Counted from the first letter of the stretch, positions 1 through 7,575 are shown. The stretch is DNA of 43,089 nt from an uncultured Eubacteriales bacterium (GCA_902790495.1 CADASK010000025.1:1-43089); one strand, 5' to 3'. A program made the numbers and translations. Notes: a model not told the origin generated them from the letters alone.

Positions 1-99
1 TCAGCCTCTGGATCGCAAAAGCACCCTGCTCCATGGGGCAAGGTGCCGTAAAGTTACTTTGGATATTTCCTGTGTCTACTTGACAAGGGCGGATCACCC

Positions 100-128
100 T
101 TGACCAAATTGCCGCGCCCTGTTACAAT
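100..128 (+). promoter_or_regulatory. sigma-A type promoter for the 209-1105 gene
   Basis: A -35 box TTGACC (100-105) and a -10 box TACAAT (123-128) are separated by exactly 17 bp. Transcription would start near 135, giving a leader of about 75 nt before the TTG start at 209. The promoter lies inside a perfect inverted repeat (106-144). Confidence 0.7.
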
Positions 129-150
129 GACGGCGCGGCAATTTCTTTTT
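106..150 (+). promoter_or_regulatory. perfect 13-bp inverted repeat over the promoter; operator or terminator
   Basis: AAATTGCCGCGCC (106-118) and GGCGCGGCAATTT (132-144) are perfectly complementary around a 13-nt loop that holds the -10 box, and a short T run follows (146-150). As RNA from an upstream gene it would be a good intrinsic terminator. As DNA it could be an operator over the promoter. A smaller inverted repeat, CAAGGG/CCCTTG (84-89 and 97-102), overlaps the left edge of the -35 box. Confidence 0.6.
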
Positions 151-208
151 CATTCATTTCATTCGCATTCATTCGGCCGCGAACCCTTGACGAAAGGAAG
201 GGATCACA

Positions 209-1105
209 TTGTTTGGCAGACGGCCCGACGGGCGGCGCATCAAGGGGATTGAACCCATTGTGCAGATCACGCCCTACCTGATGCCCACACGCGTGGACGC
301 GCAGGTTTTCCTGCAGCACCGCATCGACTGGGAGTCCATGACCCGCTACATCGCCGAGAAGCAGGCGGAGGGCGAGAGACTCACCCACATGAACATCATC
401 ATCGCCGCCTATGTGCGCACGGTGGCCGCTCACCCGGAAGTCAACCGCTTCATCATCAACAAACAATACTTCTCCCGCAAAAATTGCAGCGTGGCCTTCA
501 ACATCCTCAAGGACACCCACGACGCGGACCAGGGTGAGACGGTGGTCAAGATCTTCTTCGACCCCACGGACACGGTCTTCGACGTGCGCGACCGCTGCCT
601 GGCGGCCATCGAGGCCAACCGCGGCCCCTCCACATCGAACTTCCTGGACAAACTGGCAGGCGGCGTGCTCAAGGTGCCCGGCCTGCCGACGGCTGTGGTG
701 GCTCTCGTGAGGCTGCTGGACCGCTACGGCATCTGCCCTGGCGCGCTCATCGACGAGCTGCCCTTCCACGTGGGCATGTACATCACCAACAACGCCTCCA
801 TCGGCCTGCACCACGTCAATCACCACATCTACAACTTCGGCAACGTCAGCCTGTTCTTCGGCATGGGCCTGGTGGAAAAGATCGCGGTAGTGGAGAACGG
901 CCAGACGCGGATGAAGCGCTACCTGCCCATCGGCATCACGGCGGACGAGCGCGTCTGCTCCGGCGCCCACTACGCGGGCTTCTTCGGCGACATGGTGCGC
1001 TACCTGAACCACCCCGAGCTGCTGGAGACGCCGCCCGAGACCGTGCGCTACGACCCCGGCATCGAGTACCACGTCCCGAAGCTCGTGAATCGTGAAACGA
1101 AATAA
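209..1105 (+). CDS. 2-oxoacid dehydrogenase E2-like acyltransferase-fold protein, catalytic His not conserved
   Basis: The 298-residue product resembles the C-terminal catalytic domain of dihydrolipoamide acyltransferases (chloramphenicol acetyltransferase-like fold) and has no lipoyl or E1/E3-binding domain. It is short for a complete E2 (usually about 400 residues or more) and no E1 or E3 gene is near. The region matching the E2 signature DHRxxDG reads ADERVCSGAHYAGFF, so the catalytic His is Glu and the following Asp is Ser. Family acyltransferase chemistry is therefore doubtful, though stand-alone Clostridial relatives may share the Glu. The start is TTG at 209, supported by an AGGAAGGG ribosome site at 195-202. 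The stop lies one base before the likely radA ATG. Function unknown; it may be a structural or substrate-binding descendant of E2. Confidence 0.75.
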   Translation: MFGRRPDGRRIKGIEPIVQITPYLMPTRVDAQVFLQHRIDWESMTRYIAEKQAEGERLTHMNIIIAAYVRTVAAHPEVNRFIINKQYFSRKNCSVAFNILKDTHDADQGETVVKIFFDPTDTVFDVRDRCLAAIEANRGPSTSNFLDKLAGGVLKVPGLPTAVVALVRLLDRYGICPGALIDELPFHVGMYITNNASIGLHHVNHHIYNFGNVSLFFGMGLVEKIAVVENGQTRMKRYLPIGITADERVCSGAHYAGFFGDMVRYLNHPELLETPPETVRYDPGIEYHVPKLVNRETK

Positions 1106-1106
1106 T

Positions 1107-2483
1107 ATGCCAAAAGAAAAAGTGATTTACGCCTGCACCGCCTGCGGCTACGAAACCCCCAAATGGGCCGGCCGCTGCCCGGGCTGCGGCGCATGGAACA
1201 CCCTGGAGGAGGCCATTGCCTCCGTCCCTGACCCAAAGGCCGCCGCCAAGGCAGCCCCCAAGCAGCGCCCCGGCACCGGCGCGGAGGCCATGCTCCTCAC
1301 CGACATCCCCGAGGACGAAACCCTGCGCACCACCACCGGCATCCCCGAGCTGGATCGGGTGCTGGGCGGCGGCATCGTGGAGGGCGGACTGATGCTCATC
1401 GGCGGCGACCCTGGCATCGGCAAGTCCACCCTGCTGATCCAGGTGGCGGCCCATCTGTGCCAGAGCGGGAAGCGTGTGCTCTACGTCAGCGGAGAGGAAA
1501 GCGCCCGGCAGATCAAGCTGCGGGCCGCCCGCCTTGGCATCGCCGTGCCCAATCTCTACGTGCTGGCCGAGAACGCCCTGGACAACGTGGAGCAGAAGAT
1601 GCAGGCCCTCCAGCCGGACGTGATGGTGGTGGACTCCATCCAGACCATGTACCGGCCTGAGCTGGCCAGCGCGCCCGGCTCCGTCAGCCAGATCCGCGAG
1701 TGCACCAGCCTGCTGCTGCGCCTGAGCAAGGAGAGCGGCACGGCTGTGTTCCTCGTGGGCCACGTGACCAAGGAGGGCGCCATCGCCGGCCCGCGGATGC
1801 TGGAGCACATGGTGGACGTGGTGCTCTACTTCGAGGGCGACCGCCAGCAGGAATACCGCCTGCTGCGGGCGGTGAAGAACCGCTTCGGCTCCGTCAACGA
1901 GCTGGGCGTGTTCCAGATGACCGACAAGGGCATGCAGGTGGTGGAGAACCCCTCCGAGCGGCTGCTGAGCCACCGCGCGAAGGGCGCCAGCGGCTCGGTG
2001 GTGTTCTGCGGGCTGGAGGGCTCGCGTCCGCTGCTGTGCGACGTGCAGGCCCTGGCGGCCCCGAGCTACTACGGCACGCCCCGGCGCACCGTGAGCGGCG
2101 CGGATTCCGGCCGCGTGGCCCTGCTGCTGGCGGTGCTGGAGAAGCGCTGCGGCCAGCGCACGGGCAGCCAGGACGTCTACGTGAACATCGCTGGCGGCCT
2201 GGAGCTGTCCGAGCCCGCGGCCGATCTGGCGCTGTGCATCGCCGTGGCCTCGTCCCTGAAGGACACGAGCGTCGGCGCGGATGTGGCTGTGATGGGCGAG
2301 GTGGGTCTGGCCGGCGAGGTGCGGGCGATTCCCCAGTGTGACCGGCGCGTGGCCGAGTGCAGCCGCCTGGGCTTCACCACGGTGGTGCTGCCCAAGGAAA
2401 ACATGCGCCGCATGAAGGCCCCCGACGGCGTGAAGCTCATCGGCGTGGACACGGTGATGCAGGCCATTGCGTGTGTGTTTTGA
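1107..2483 (+). CDS. radA: DNA repair protein RadA
   Basis: RadA is a RecA-like hexameric ATPase that promotes branch migration and processing of recombination intermediates. The 458-residue product has the full architecture: an N-terminal C4 zinc finger (Cys 10, 13, 24, 27), a RecA-like core with Walker A GGDPGIGKST near residue 97, the RadA-specific KNRFG motif near 257, and a C-terminal Lon-like domain. I chose the ATG at 1107, one base after the previous stop. An in-frame GTG at 1092 would overlap the upstream gene by 14 nt. Neither start has a strong ribosome site, which suggests translational coupling. radA followed by a yacL-type gene is a known Firmicutes order, but disA, which often sits between them, is absent. 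Confidence 0.97.
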   Translation: MPKEKVIYACTACGYETPKWAGRCPGCGAWNTLEEAIASVPDPKAAAKAAPKQRPGTGAEAMLLTDIPEDETLRTTTGIPELDRVLGGGIVEGGLMLIGGDPGIGKSTLLIQVAAHLCQSGKRVLYVSGEESARQIKLRAARLGIAVPNLYVLAENALDNVEQKMQALQPDVMVVDSIQTMYRPELASAPGSVSQIRECTSLLLRLSKESGTAVFLVGHVTKEGAIAGPRMLEHMVDVVLYFEGDRQQEYRLLRAVKNRFGSVNELGVFQMTDKGMQVVENPSERLLSHRAKGASGSVVFCGLEGSRPLLCDVQALAAPSYYGTPRRTVSGADSGRVALLLAVLEKRCGQRTGSQDVYVNIAGGLELSEPAADLALCIAVASSLKDTSVGADVAVMGEVGLAGEVRAIPQCDRRVAECSRLGFTTVVLPKENMRRMKAPDGVKLIGVDTVMQAIACVF

Positions 2484-2517
2484 CATATCCCAATCAAGCA
2501 TAAGTTGGTTTGCAAAC

Positions 2518-2586
2518 CGAAGGCTTCCAAAGGGCGATCGGAAAGCCCTTTGGTCGCCGCCCGCAGGCGGCGAAATCCCCCTGCAG
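2518..2586 (+). repeat. type A two-hairpin intergenic repeat, copy 1
   Basis: Stem 1 is CCAAAGGGC (2527-2535) with GCCCTTTGG (2545-2553) around loop GATCGGAAA. Stem 2 is TCGCCGCC (2554-2561) with GGCGGCGA (2566-2573) around loop CGCA. Both stems are perfect. It lies between radA and the yacL-like gene. Confidence 0.85.
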
Positions 2587-2644
2587 AAATGAAGCATGAT
2601 TGTATAAAGATTCAGTATGCTTACCTGATATGAATGAGGTATAC

Positions 2645-3799
2645 ATGAAAACCAATGAACCCAACGAAGGCCAGGAAGCCCTTCCGGTCAAAGCATCGGA
2701 CCTGCACCTGGTGCTGCGCCTCCTCGTCGCCCTGGTGGGCGCGGGCATCGGCGCGGCCCTCACCCTCGCGGTGGTGCAGCTGATCCACCTGTCCAACCCG
2801 GACCGGGAGCTGCCGATCATCGGCCTGGCCCTGGGCTATTCCGGGTCGGCGCTGGTGGGCAGCGTGGCCTTCTATCTCATCAGCCCCTGGGTCATCAAGG
2901 GTTTTTCCGGCCTGTTCCGGAGCCTGGTGCAGCGCCTGGACCGCATGCCGGTGACCCAGCTGGTGCCCTCGATCGTGGGCCTGGTGGTGGGCTTTGCGCT
3001 GGCGGCGCTGCTCAGCCAGATGCTGCACTTCATCGGCACCTCCATGGCGACGACGGCCCTCTCGGCCATCTTCTACGTGACCCTGGGCCTGCTGGGCTAC
3101 ACCGTGGGCTGGCGCAGGAGCCAGGATCTGCTGGGCCTGTTCCGCCATGCCTACACCTTCCGGGCCAAGCGTGTGCGCCGGAAAAAGAAAAAGCAGGCCG
3201 CCCTGCCGGAGAAGCTGGTGGATGCCTCCGCCCTGATCGACGGACGGATGGCGGAGCTGCGGGAGACCGGCTTTCTCGAGGGCGAGCTGGTGGTTCCCAC
3301 GTTCATCGTGCAGGAGCTGAAGGCCATCGCGGACAGCGCGGATCCCCAGAAGAAGGCCCGCGGACGGCGCGGCCTGGAGCTGCTGGAGAAGCTGCAGCAG
3401 GACGCGAAGCACCCCGTGCGGGTGGAGGACACCGGCGCGGAGGGCGAGACCGACTGCGACATCCTTCTGCTGCGGCTGGCCCGCAAGCGCGGCGCGGCCA
3501 TCGTCACCTGTGACCAGACCCTGGCGAAGGCGGCGGCGGTCAGCGGCGTGCGCGCGCTGAATGTGAACGCCCTGGCGGCGGCCCTGCGGCCTGCCATCGC
3601 GGGCGGCGACCGGCTGCAGGTGACCATCCAGAAGGAGGGCCGCGAGCCCGGTCAGGGTGTGGCCTATCTGGAGGATGGCACCATGGTGGTGGTCTCCGGG
3701 GCCAGGGGCCTCATGGGCCAGCAGCTGGAGGCCGAGGTGACCAGCGTGCTGCAGACCAGCGCCGGGCGGATGGTGTTCGCGAAGGTCGCGGCTGCTTAA
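2645..3799 (+). CDS. yacL: PIN/TRAM domain membrane protein, YacL-like
   Basis: The 384-residue product has four predicted membrane helices in about its first 160 residues, then a basic linker, a PIN nuclease-fold domain and a C-terminal TRAM (RNA-binding) domain. Acidic PIN residues are visible in LVDASALIDGR, VQEL, TDCDILLL and TCDQTL, so the metal site looks complete. This is the B. subtilis YacL family of membrane-bound putative RNases; the natural substrate is not settled. The start at 2645 has a GAGG ribosome site five bases upstream. An in-frame ATG at 2600 would add 15 residues without a good site. It follows radA, and the two hold their usual neighbourhood. Transcription ends at the hairpin at 3817-3852. 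Confidence 0.9.
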   Translation: MKTNEPNEGQEALPVKASDLHLVLRLLVALVGAGIGAALTLAVVQLIHLSNPDRELPIIGLALGYSGSALVGSVAFYLISPWVIKGFSGLFRSLVQRLDRMPVTQLVPSIVGLVVGFALAALLSQMLHFIGTSMATTALSAIFYVTLGLLGYTVGWRRSQDLLGLFRHAYTFRAKRVRRKKKKQAALPEKLVDASALIDGRMAELRETGFLEGELVVPTFIVQELKAIADSADPQKKARGRRGLELLEKLQQDAKHPVRVEDTGAEGETDCDILLLRLARKRGAAIVTCDQTLAKAAAVSGVRALNVNALAAALRPAIAGGDRLQVTIQKEGREPGQGVAYLEDGTMVVVSGARGLMGQQLEAEVTSVLQTSAGRMVFAKVAAA

Positions 3800-3816
3800 A
3801 AACGTAATAAGAAAAG

Positions 3817-3852
3817 AAACCATCAGCACGGATTTGCGCTGATGGTTTTTGT
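3817..3852. terminator. bidirectional intrinsic terminator
   Basis: AAACCATCAGC (3817-3827) pairs with GCTGATGGTTT (3838-3848), followed by a T run. The minus strand also has T-rich sequence after the stem. It sits between convergent genes, the yacL-like gene (+) and pepC (-), and can serve both. Confidence 0.85.
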
Positions 3853-3866
3853 TTCACGGAAAAGTC

Positions 3867-5198
3867 TTAGTCCGCGAGCGTCCCCATGGGATCCCAGGGC
3901 TGGAGCTCGATGGGCTCCTGCTCGGCCAGGGCGGCGAGATCGCCCAGGTATTGCCTGCGGATGGCGGCCTGGAAGACGTACTTGTCGAACCAGGAGTCGG
4001 AGCAGAGATAATAGCCCTTGTTGCCGTTCTCATCGCCCCAGCTGTTCTCGATTTTCCAGCGGGTGGGCTTGCCGTCCACCAGGTTCACGCCGGTCAGGCA
4101 CATGGCGTGGTTCATGGCGGCGAAGCCGTAGTCGAGGGCGTCCGCCTTGCCGATGTCCAGATCCAGGCCGGTCAGCAGCTCGGCGCGGAAGGCCTGGTCG
4201 TCCCACAGGCCCAGCACGCGCTCGCCGTCGTGGGCCACGTCGCTGCCGAACCAGACGATCTTGCCGTCCTGCAGCTGGCGGATGATGGCGGCCTTCATCT
4301 CGTCCATGGTCAGGTTGAGGTGGGTCACCTGGGGCATGCCCACCACGTTGCCCAGCAGGCGGATGGTGAAGGTGCGGCCGAAGGGCTTGTCGGCGGTGGG
4401 CGCGTTGATCACGGAGACCGTGTCCGCCATGAGGGTGCCCAGGTACTTCTTGGCGAAGGCCTTGGGGGTCAGGCCGCGCTCGGCGTGGAAGACCTTGTCC
4501 TTGTCGGTGTATTCAAGGTCGAAGCTCTTGGGCGGCTCGCCGTAGCAGGCGCACAGGAAGCCGTAGACCTGGCCCATCACCGCGTCGCGGCAGGCGTTGA
4601 TCTCGCTCTCGGGCTTGCCGGCGCGCACCATGGCGCGCAGCTGGGCGGCGGCCTTCTTCAGGGCACGGTTGACCATGTAGTTCATGGAGCGGGTGTTGCC
4701 GGACTGGAAGGTCTCGTCGAAGGCGTCCTTGGGCACCATGCCGTACTTCTCCAGGATGTTGGCGAACATGCCCCACTGGCCGCCGTCGTGCACGCCGGTC
4801 TGCAGCACGAAGCTGACGGTGCGGTCATCCTCGGGCTTGTCGGCGGTGTCGATCATGGCCTGCAGGAAGTAGTTGGCGCGCTCGAACTTGTCCCAGAAGG
4901 CGAAATAGCTCTGGCTCAGCTCAAAGTACTCCACGTTCAGGGCCTTGCCGACCTCCTCGCGCAGCACGTTGGCGGCGGCGAAGAGCCAGCAGCGGCCGGA
5001 ATGCTTCTGGTTGGTGACCTTCATGGTCTCCACCTCCACGGAGAAGTGGGGGTGCATGTCGTTGGCGGCGGTCTGGGAGAAACACACGTCCTTCAGCTCG
5101 GACTTGGACAGGGCGAGGGTGGCCAGCTGGCGCTCCGGGCTCGCGGCATAGGCGTCGGACCAGGCCTTCAGCTGTTCAGCAGTGATGGGATGGCTCAT
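3867..5198 (-). CDS. pepC: aminopeptidase C, C1 (bleomycin hydrolase) family
   Basis: A cytoplasmic cysteine aminopeptidase of the papain superfamily that removes N-terminal residues from peptides. The 443-residue length is typical. The catalytic Cys is residue 70 in KHSGRCWLFAAANVL, the His is in MNHAMCLTGV, and the Asn is in IENSWGDENGNKGYY. A Gln just ahead of the Cys (TNQKHSG) fits the oxyanion position. There is no signal peptide. Ribosome site AAAGGAAGAG precedes the ATG. It appears monocistronic: a repeat-filled gap lies upstream and the shared terminator at 3817-3852 downstream. No clear promoter was found. Confidence 0.95.
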   Translation of the reverse strand: MSHPITAEQLKAWSDAYAASPERQLATLALSKSELKDVCFSQTAANDMHPHFSVEVETMKVTNQKHSGRCWLFAAANVLREEVGKALNVEYFELSQSYFAFWDKFERANYFLQAMIDTADKPEDDRTVSFVLQTGVHDGGQWGMFANILEKYGMVPKDAFDETFQSGNTRSMNYMVNRALKKAAAQLRAMVRAGKPESEINACRDAVMGQVYGFLCACYGEPPKSFDLEYTDKDKVFHAERGLTPKAFAKKYLGTLMADTVSVINAPTADKPFGRTFTIRLLGNVVGMPQVTHLNLTMDEMKAAIIRQLQDGKIVWFGSDVAHDGERVLGLWDDQAFRAELLTGLDLDIGKADALDYGFAAMNHAMCLTGVNLVDGKPTRWKIENSWGDENGNKGYYLCSDSWFDKYVFQAAIRRQYLGDLAALAEQEPIELQPWDPMGTLAD

Positions 5199-5258
5199 GG
5201 GGATCTCTTCCTTTCTGTGGATGATAGTTAAGGGAAATCAAGGCTGTTGCCATAGGGG

Positions 5259-5314
5259 GCCAACCCCTCAGTCATCGCTGCGCGATGACAGCTCCCCTCA
5301 TAGGGGAGCCAAGG
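5259..5314 (+). repeat. type B intergenic repeat, copy 1
   Basis: A 56-bp element with two adjacent hairpins, GTCATCGC/GCGATGAC and GCTCCCC/GGGGAGC. It is almost identical to 16247-16302. It lies between the pepC start and type A copy 2. Elements of this style are common between genes in Clostridial genomes. Confidence 0.8.
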
Positions 5315-5343
5315 CAGGTGGCCGCCAAAACTAAAGCGGCCGG

Positions 5344-5470
5344 GCGAAGGGTTGGAGGGGGCTCGGAGCGCCTGGAAAACGCCATGTTATGGCGTTTTCA
5401 GCGGAGAGCGGGCGGCAGCCCCGGACCGATCGCAAAGCCCCTGACCCGCGCCCGCAGGCGCGGAATCTCT
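5344..5470 (+). repeat. type A repeat, copy 2 (long form), overlapping a gene end
   Basis: The long form has the usual flanks (GCGAAGGGTT, then GATCGCAAAGCCCC and CCGCGCCCGCAGGCGCGG) plus an insert of about 67 bp with hairpin AAAACGCCAT/ATGGCGTTTT. Its right part is read in antisense as the C-terminus and stop codon of the glycosylase gene 5387-6016. Confidence 0.85.
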
Positions 5471-6016
5471 CAGAAGCTCCCTGAGCTTCCTCAAATCCTC
5501 CTCATAGACGCTCTGCAGCGCCCGATTGTAGATAATCGACGCGGGATGATACAGCGCGAACACCTGAATCCCCAGCGCGTCGCAGGGCGACATCCGCCCG
5601 TGATACGCACCGATGACCGCCTCCGGCCCCAGCAGCGCCTGCAGGGCGGTGTTGCCCAGCGTCACCAGGAGAGCGGGGGCCACCTCCCGCAGCTCCTCCA
5701 GCAGCAGCGGGGTGAACAGCGCCTTCTCCTCGCGGTTCGGCGGGCGGTTGGACACCGTGCCCTTGGGGCTGACCTTGGTGGGACGCACCTTCACCACGTT
5801 GGTGATCCAGATGGCCTCCCTCTGCAGCTCCAGCGCGGCGAGAAAGCCGTCCAGGTTCTTCCCGGCCTTCCCCACAAAGGGACGGCCGAGCCTTTCCTCC
5901 TCGCCGCCGGGGGCTTCCCCCACCAGGGCGAGGGCGGGACGTTCCCGCTGGCCTTCACCCGGCACGATGCGCCGGCCGGCGACGACGGGGTTTTCCGCCA
6001 GTTCGGCGAGGTTCAA
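5387..6016 (-). CDS. uracil-DNA glycosylase superfamily protein lacking Fe-S cysteines
   Basis: The 209-residue product belongs to the uracil-DNA glycosylase superfamily, seen in GEAPGGEEERLGRPFVG and the late HPASIIYN motif. Unlike the upstream paralogue it lacks the N-terminal Cys pair, and VKCRP is replaced by VKVRP, so a 4Fe-4S cluster is not expected. Clostridial relatives of this cluster-less type exist as far as I know. The start is TTG at 6016 with GGAGGTG upstream, overlapping the previous stop (TTGA), so the two are translationally coupled. The last 26 or so residues (from about DSAPAGAGQ) are encoded by an inverted type A repeat, which also provides the TAA. The native C-terminus was therefore probably replaced or extended. 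Base excision repair is likely but unproven. Confidence 0.85.
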   Translation of the reverse strand: MNLAELAENPVVAGRRIVPGEGQRERPALALVGEAPGGEEERLGRPFVGKAGKNLDGFLAALELQREAIWITNVVKVRPTKVSPKGTVSNRPPNREEKALFTPLLLEELREVAPALLVTLGNTALQALLGPEAVIGAYHGRMSPCDALGIQVFALYHPASIIYNRALQSVYEEDLRKLRELLRDSAPAGAGQGLCDRSGAAARSPLKTP

Positions 6017-6606
6017 GGCGTCTCACCTCCGTAGAGATCGGGATACAGGCCCAGCTCGGTCAGCTTTCGCTTGAGAGACTGCATGTCCTCCCAGGCCTCG
6101 CGCTTGCGGCTCTCGTCCCGCAGCAGGAAGGAGGGATGGTAGGTGGGCATCATCCAGATGCCCTTGCGCTCCGTCCACTGGCCCCTGGCGCGGGTGATGT
6201 GGAGGTTGGGGTCGAGGGTCGCCTTGGCCGCCGTGCCGCCCAGCAGCACGATGACCCGGGGCCTGACCAGCGCGACCTGCATCCGCAGGTGCAGCATGCA
6301 GGCAGCCATCTCCTCCGGCTCGGGGTTGCGGTTGAAGGGCGGACGGCATTTGACGATGTTGCAGATGTAGACCCGGTCGCGGGGCAGGCCGATGGCGGCG
6401 AGCATGCGGGTGAGCAGCTGGCCCGCCGCGCCGACGAAGGCCAGGCCCTCCAGGTCCTCGCGCTCGCCGGGGCCCTCGCCGATGAGCATCAGCGGGGCGG
6501 TGCGGTCGCCCTGACCGGGGACTTTGTGGTGGATGCCGTTGTGGAGGGGGCACATGGCGCAGGATTCGACCTGGCGCTCGAACAGCTCCCAGGAGATTTC
6601 GGCCAT
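6013..6606 (-). CDS. family 4 type uracil-DNA glycosylase
   Basis: This enzyme removes uracil from DNA to start base excision repair. The 197-residue product has the family 4 (UDGa-like) signature: an N-terminal CAMC pair (Cys 17 and 20) and later Cys residues in IVKCRPP and EMAACML that could complete a 4Fe-4S cluster. The active-site loop is GEGPGEREDLEGLAFVG and the closing motif is HPSFLLR. The ATG start has AAGGAGG six bases upstream. It overlaps the next glycosylase-like gene by four bases. A type A repeat lies just upstream, between it and the small membrane protein gene of the same operon. Confidence 0.93.
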   Translation of the reverse strand: MAEISWELFERQVESCAMCPLHNGIHHKVPGQGDRTAPLMLIGEGPGEREDLEGLAFVGAAGQLLTRMLAAIGLPRDRVYICNIVKCRPPFNRNPEPEEMAACMLHLRMQVALVRPRVIVLLGGTAAKATLDPNLHITRARGQWTERKGIWMMPTYHPSFLLRDESRKREAWEDMQSLKRKLTELGLYPDLYGGETP

Positions 6607-6631
6607 TGTTTGCCTCCTTGTTTTGCAAGCA

Positions 6632-6688
6632 TTCCGCGCCTTACGGCGCGGCCAAGGGGCTTTGCGATCGCCCCTTGGAACCCTTCGC
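6632..6688 (-). repeat. type A repeat, copy 3 (minus orientation)
   Basis: Read on the minus strand it has flank GCGAAGGGTT, stem 1 CCAAGGGGC/GCCCCTTGG around GATCGCAAA, and stem 2 CCGCGCC/GGCGCGG around a changed loop, GTAA. It sits inside the leuS operon, in the only large gap of that operon. Confidence 0.85.
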
Positions 6689-6731
6689 CCCTTCGCTTAC
6701 AAACTGATATGTTTGTGAGGGTTAGATACAA

Positions 6732-7031
6732 TTACCAGAGATGCTGGAGCAGGGTGAAGGACTGGCTCATGTCGTTGCGGACCCAGTGGATCAGGGAGAT
6801 GAGCAGGGCGATGAGCAGCAGGATCACCACCGCGCCGAAGATGACGCCGAAGAAATCGCCCAGGCTGGCCAGGAAGCGGAAGTGCTTCACGCGGGCGCGG
6901 CGATGCTCCTCCTCCTCGGTGAGGGGCAGGTCGCTGTCCTCATCCTCCTCGAAGGGGTCCAGGTTCACCGGTTCGCGGAACAGCCGGGCCGGCGCGGATT
7001 CATGCTCCTCCCGGCGATGGAAATAGGCCAT
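6732..7031 (-). CDS. small single-pass membrane protein, unknown function
   Basis: A 99-residue protein with no family I recognise. The first half is hydrophilic and rich in Glu/Asp and Arg, including an acidic block near residue 30 and a basic stretch just before the membrane. Residues from about 60 to 84 form one strong hydrophobic helix, followed by a short tail. The charge pattern favours a cytoplasmic N-terminus. GAGGTGA precedes the ATG with good spacing. It starts 15 bases after trmL, so it is surely cotranscribed with the leuS operon. I see no link to the RNA or DNA enzymes beside it. Confidence 0.75.
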   Translation of the reverse strand: MAYFHRREEHESAPARLFREPVNLDPFEEDEDSDLPLTEEEEHRRARVKHFRFLASLGDFFGVIFGAVVILLLIALLISLIHWVRNDMSQSFTLLQHLW

Positions 7032-7046
7032 GGGCTCACCTCGGTT

Positions 7047-7568
7047 CTATACGTAGTCCAGCCACGGCGCCTCGGGCTCCTCGCGGCCCGTGAGCGCGCC
7101 CTCGCCGCTCAGCCCGGGGAAGCCCTGCTGCCGCAGCGCCTCGAAAAGCACGATGGCCACCGAGTTGCTCAGGTTCAGGCTGCGGGCCTCGGGCCGCATG
7201 GGGATGCGCACACAGTCGGCGTAGCGTTTCTCCAGCAGGTTTTCCGGCAGGCCGCGGGTCTCCCGGCCGAAGACCAGGAAATCACCGTCGCCGTAGGACA
7301 CCTCGGTGTAGCTGCGCGGGGCCTTCGTGGTGGCGAAGCGCATCACGGCGCCCTCGTTGGCGCGGAGAAACTCCTCCAGCGAGGGCCAGCGCTTCAGGGT
7401 CATCAGGTGCCAGTAATCCAGACCCGCGCGCTTGAGGTAGCGGTCGCTGAGGGAAAAGCCCAGCGGCTCCACCAGGTGGAGCACCGCCCCCGTGGCTGCG
7501 CAGGTGCGGGCGATGTTGCCCGTGTTCTGGGGGATTTCGGGGTTGACCAGGACGATCTGCATGGCCAT
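7047..7568 (-). CDS. trmL: tRNA (cytidine/uridine-34-2'-O)-methyltransferase TrmL
   Basis: A SPOUT-class enzyme that methylates the 2'-hydroxyl of the wobble nucleotide of tRNA-Leu isoacceptors using S-adenosylmethionine. The 173-residue product starts with the family signature VLVNPEIPQNTGNIARTCAATG. It retains the SAM-binding knot motifs FGRETRGLPENLL, RIPMRPEARSLNLSNSVAIVL. The length is normal. The first ATG (7568) has GGGAG upstream; a second ATG lies two codons in. It begins seven bases after the nucleotidyltransferase gene. Its presence with leuS in one T-box operon is sensible, as it acts on leucine tRNAs. Confidence 0.93.
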   Translation of the reverse strand: MAMQIVLVNPEIPQNTGNIARTCAATGAVLHLVEPLGFSLSDRYLKRAGLDYWHLMTLKRWPSLEEFLRANEGAVMRFATTKAPRSYTEVSYGDGDFLVFGRETRGLPENLLEKRYADCVRIPMRPEARSLNLSNSVAIVLFEALRQQGFPGLSGEGALTGREEPEAPWLDYV

Positions 7569-7575
7569 GGGCGCG

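Noticed and set aside
80-85. TTGACA as a -35 box
   Set aside because: No -10 box lies 16-18 bp downstream; the TTGACC at 100 has a perfect partner.
936-2597. Long minus-strand open frame (553 aa) antisense to radA
   Set aside because: It lies opposite conserved radA and its product is rich in His, Gln, Ala, Leu and Val, the usual antisense shadow of high-GC genes.
3849-5231. Plus-strand open frame (460 aa) antisense to pepC
   Set aside because: Same shadow composition; pepC has all catalytic residues on the other strand.
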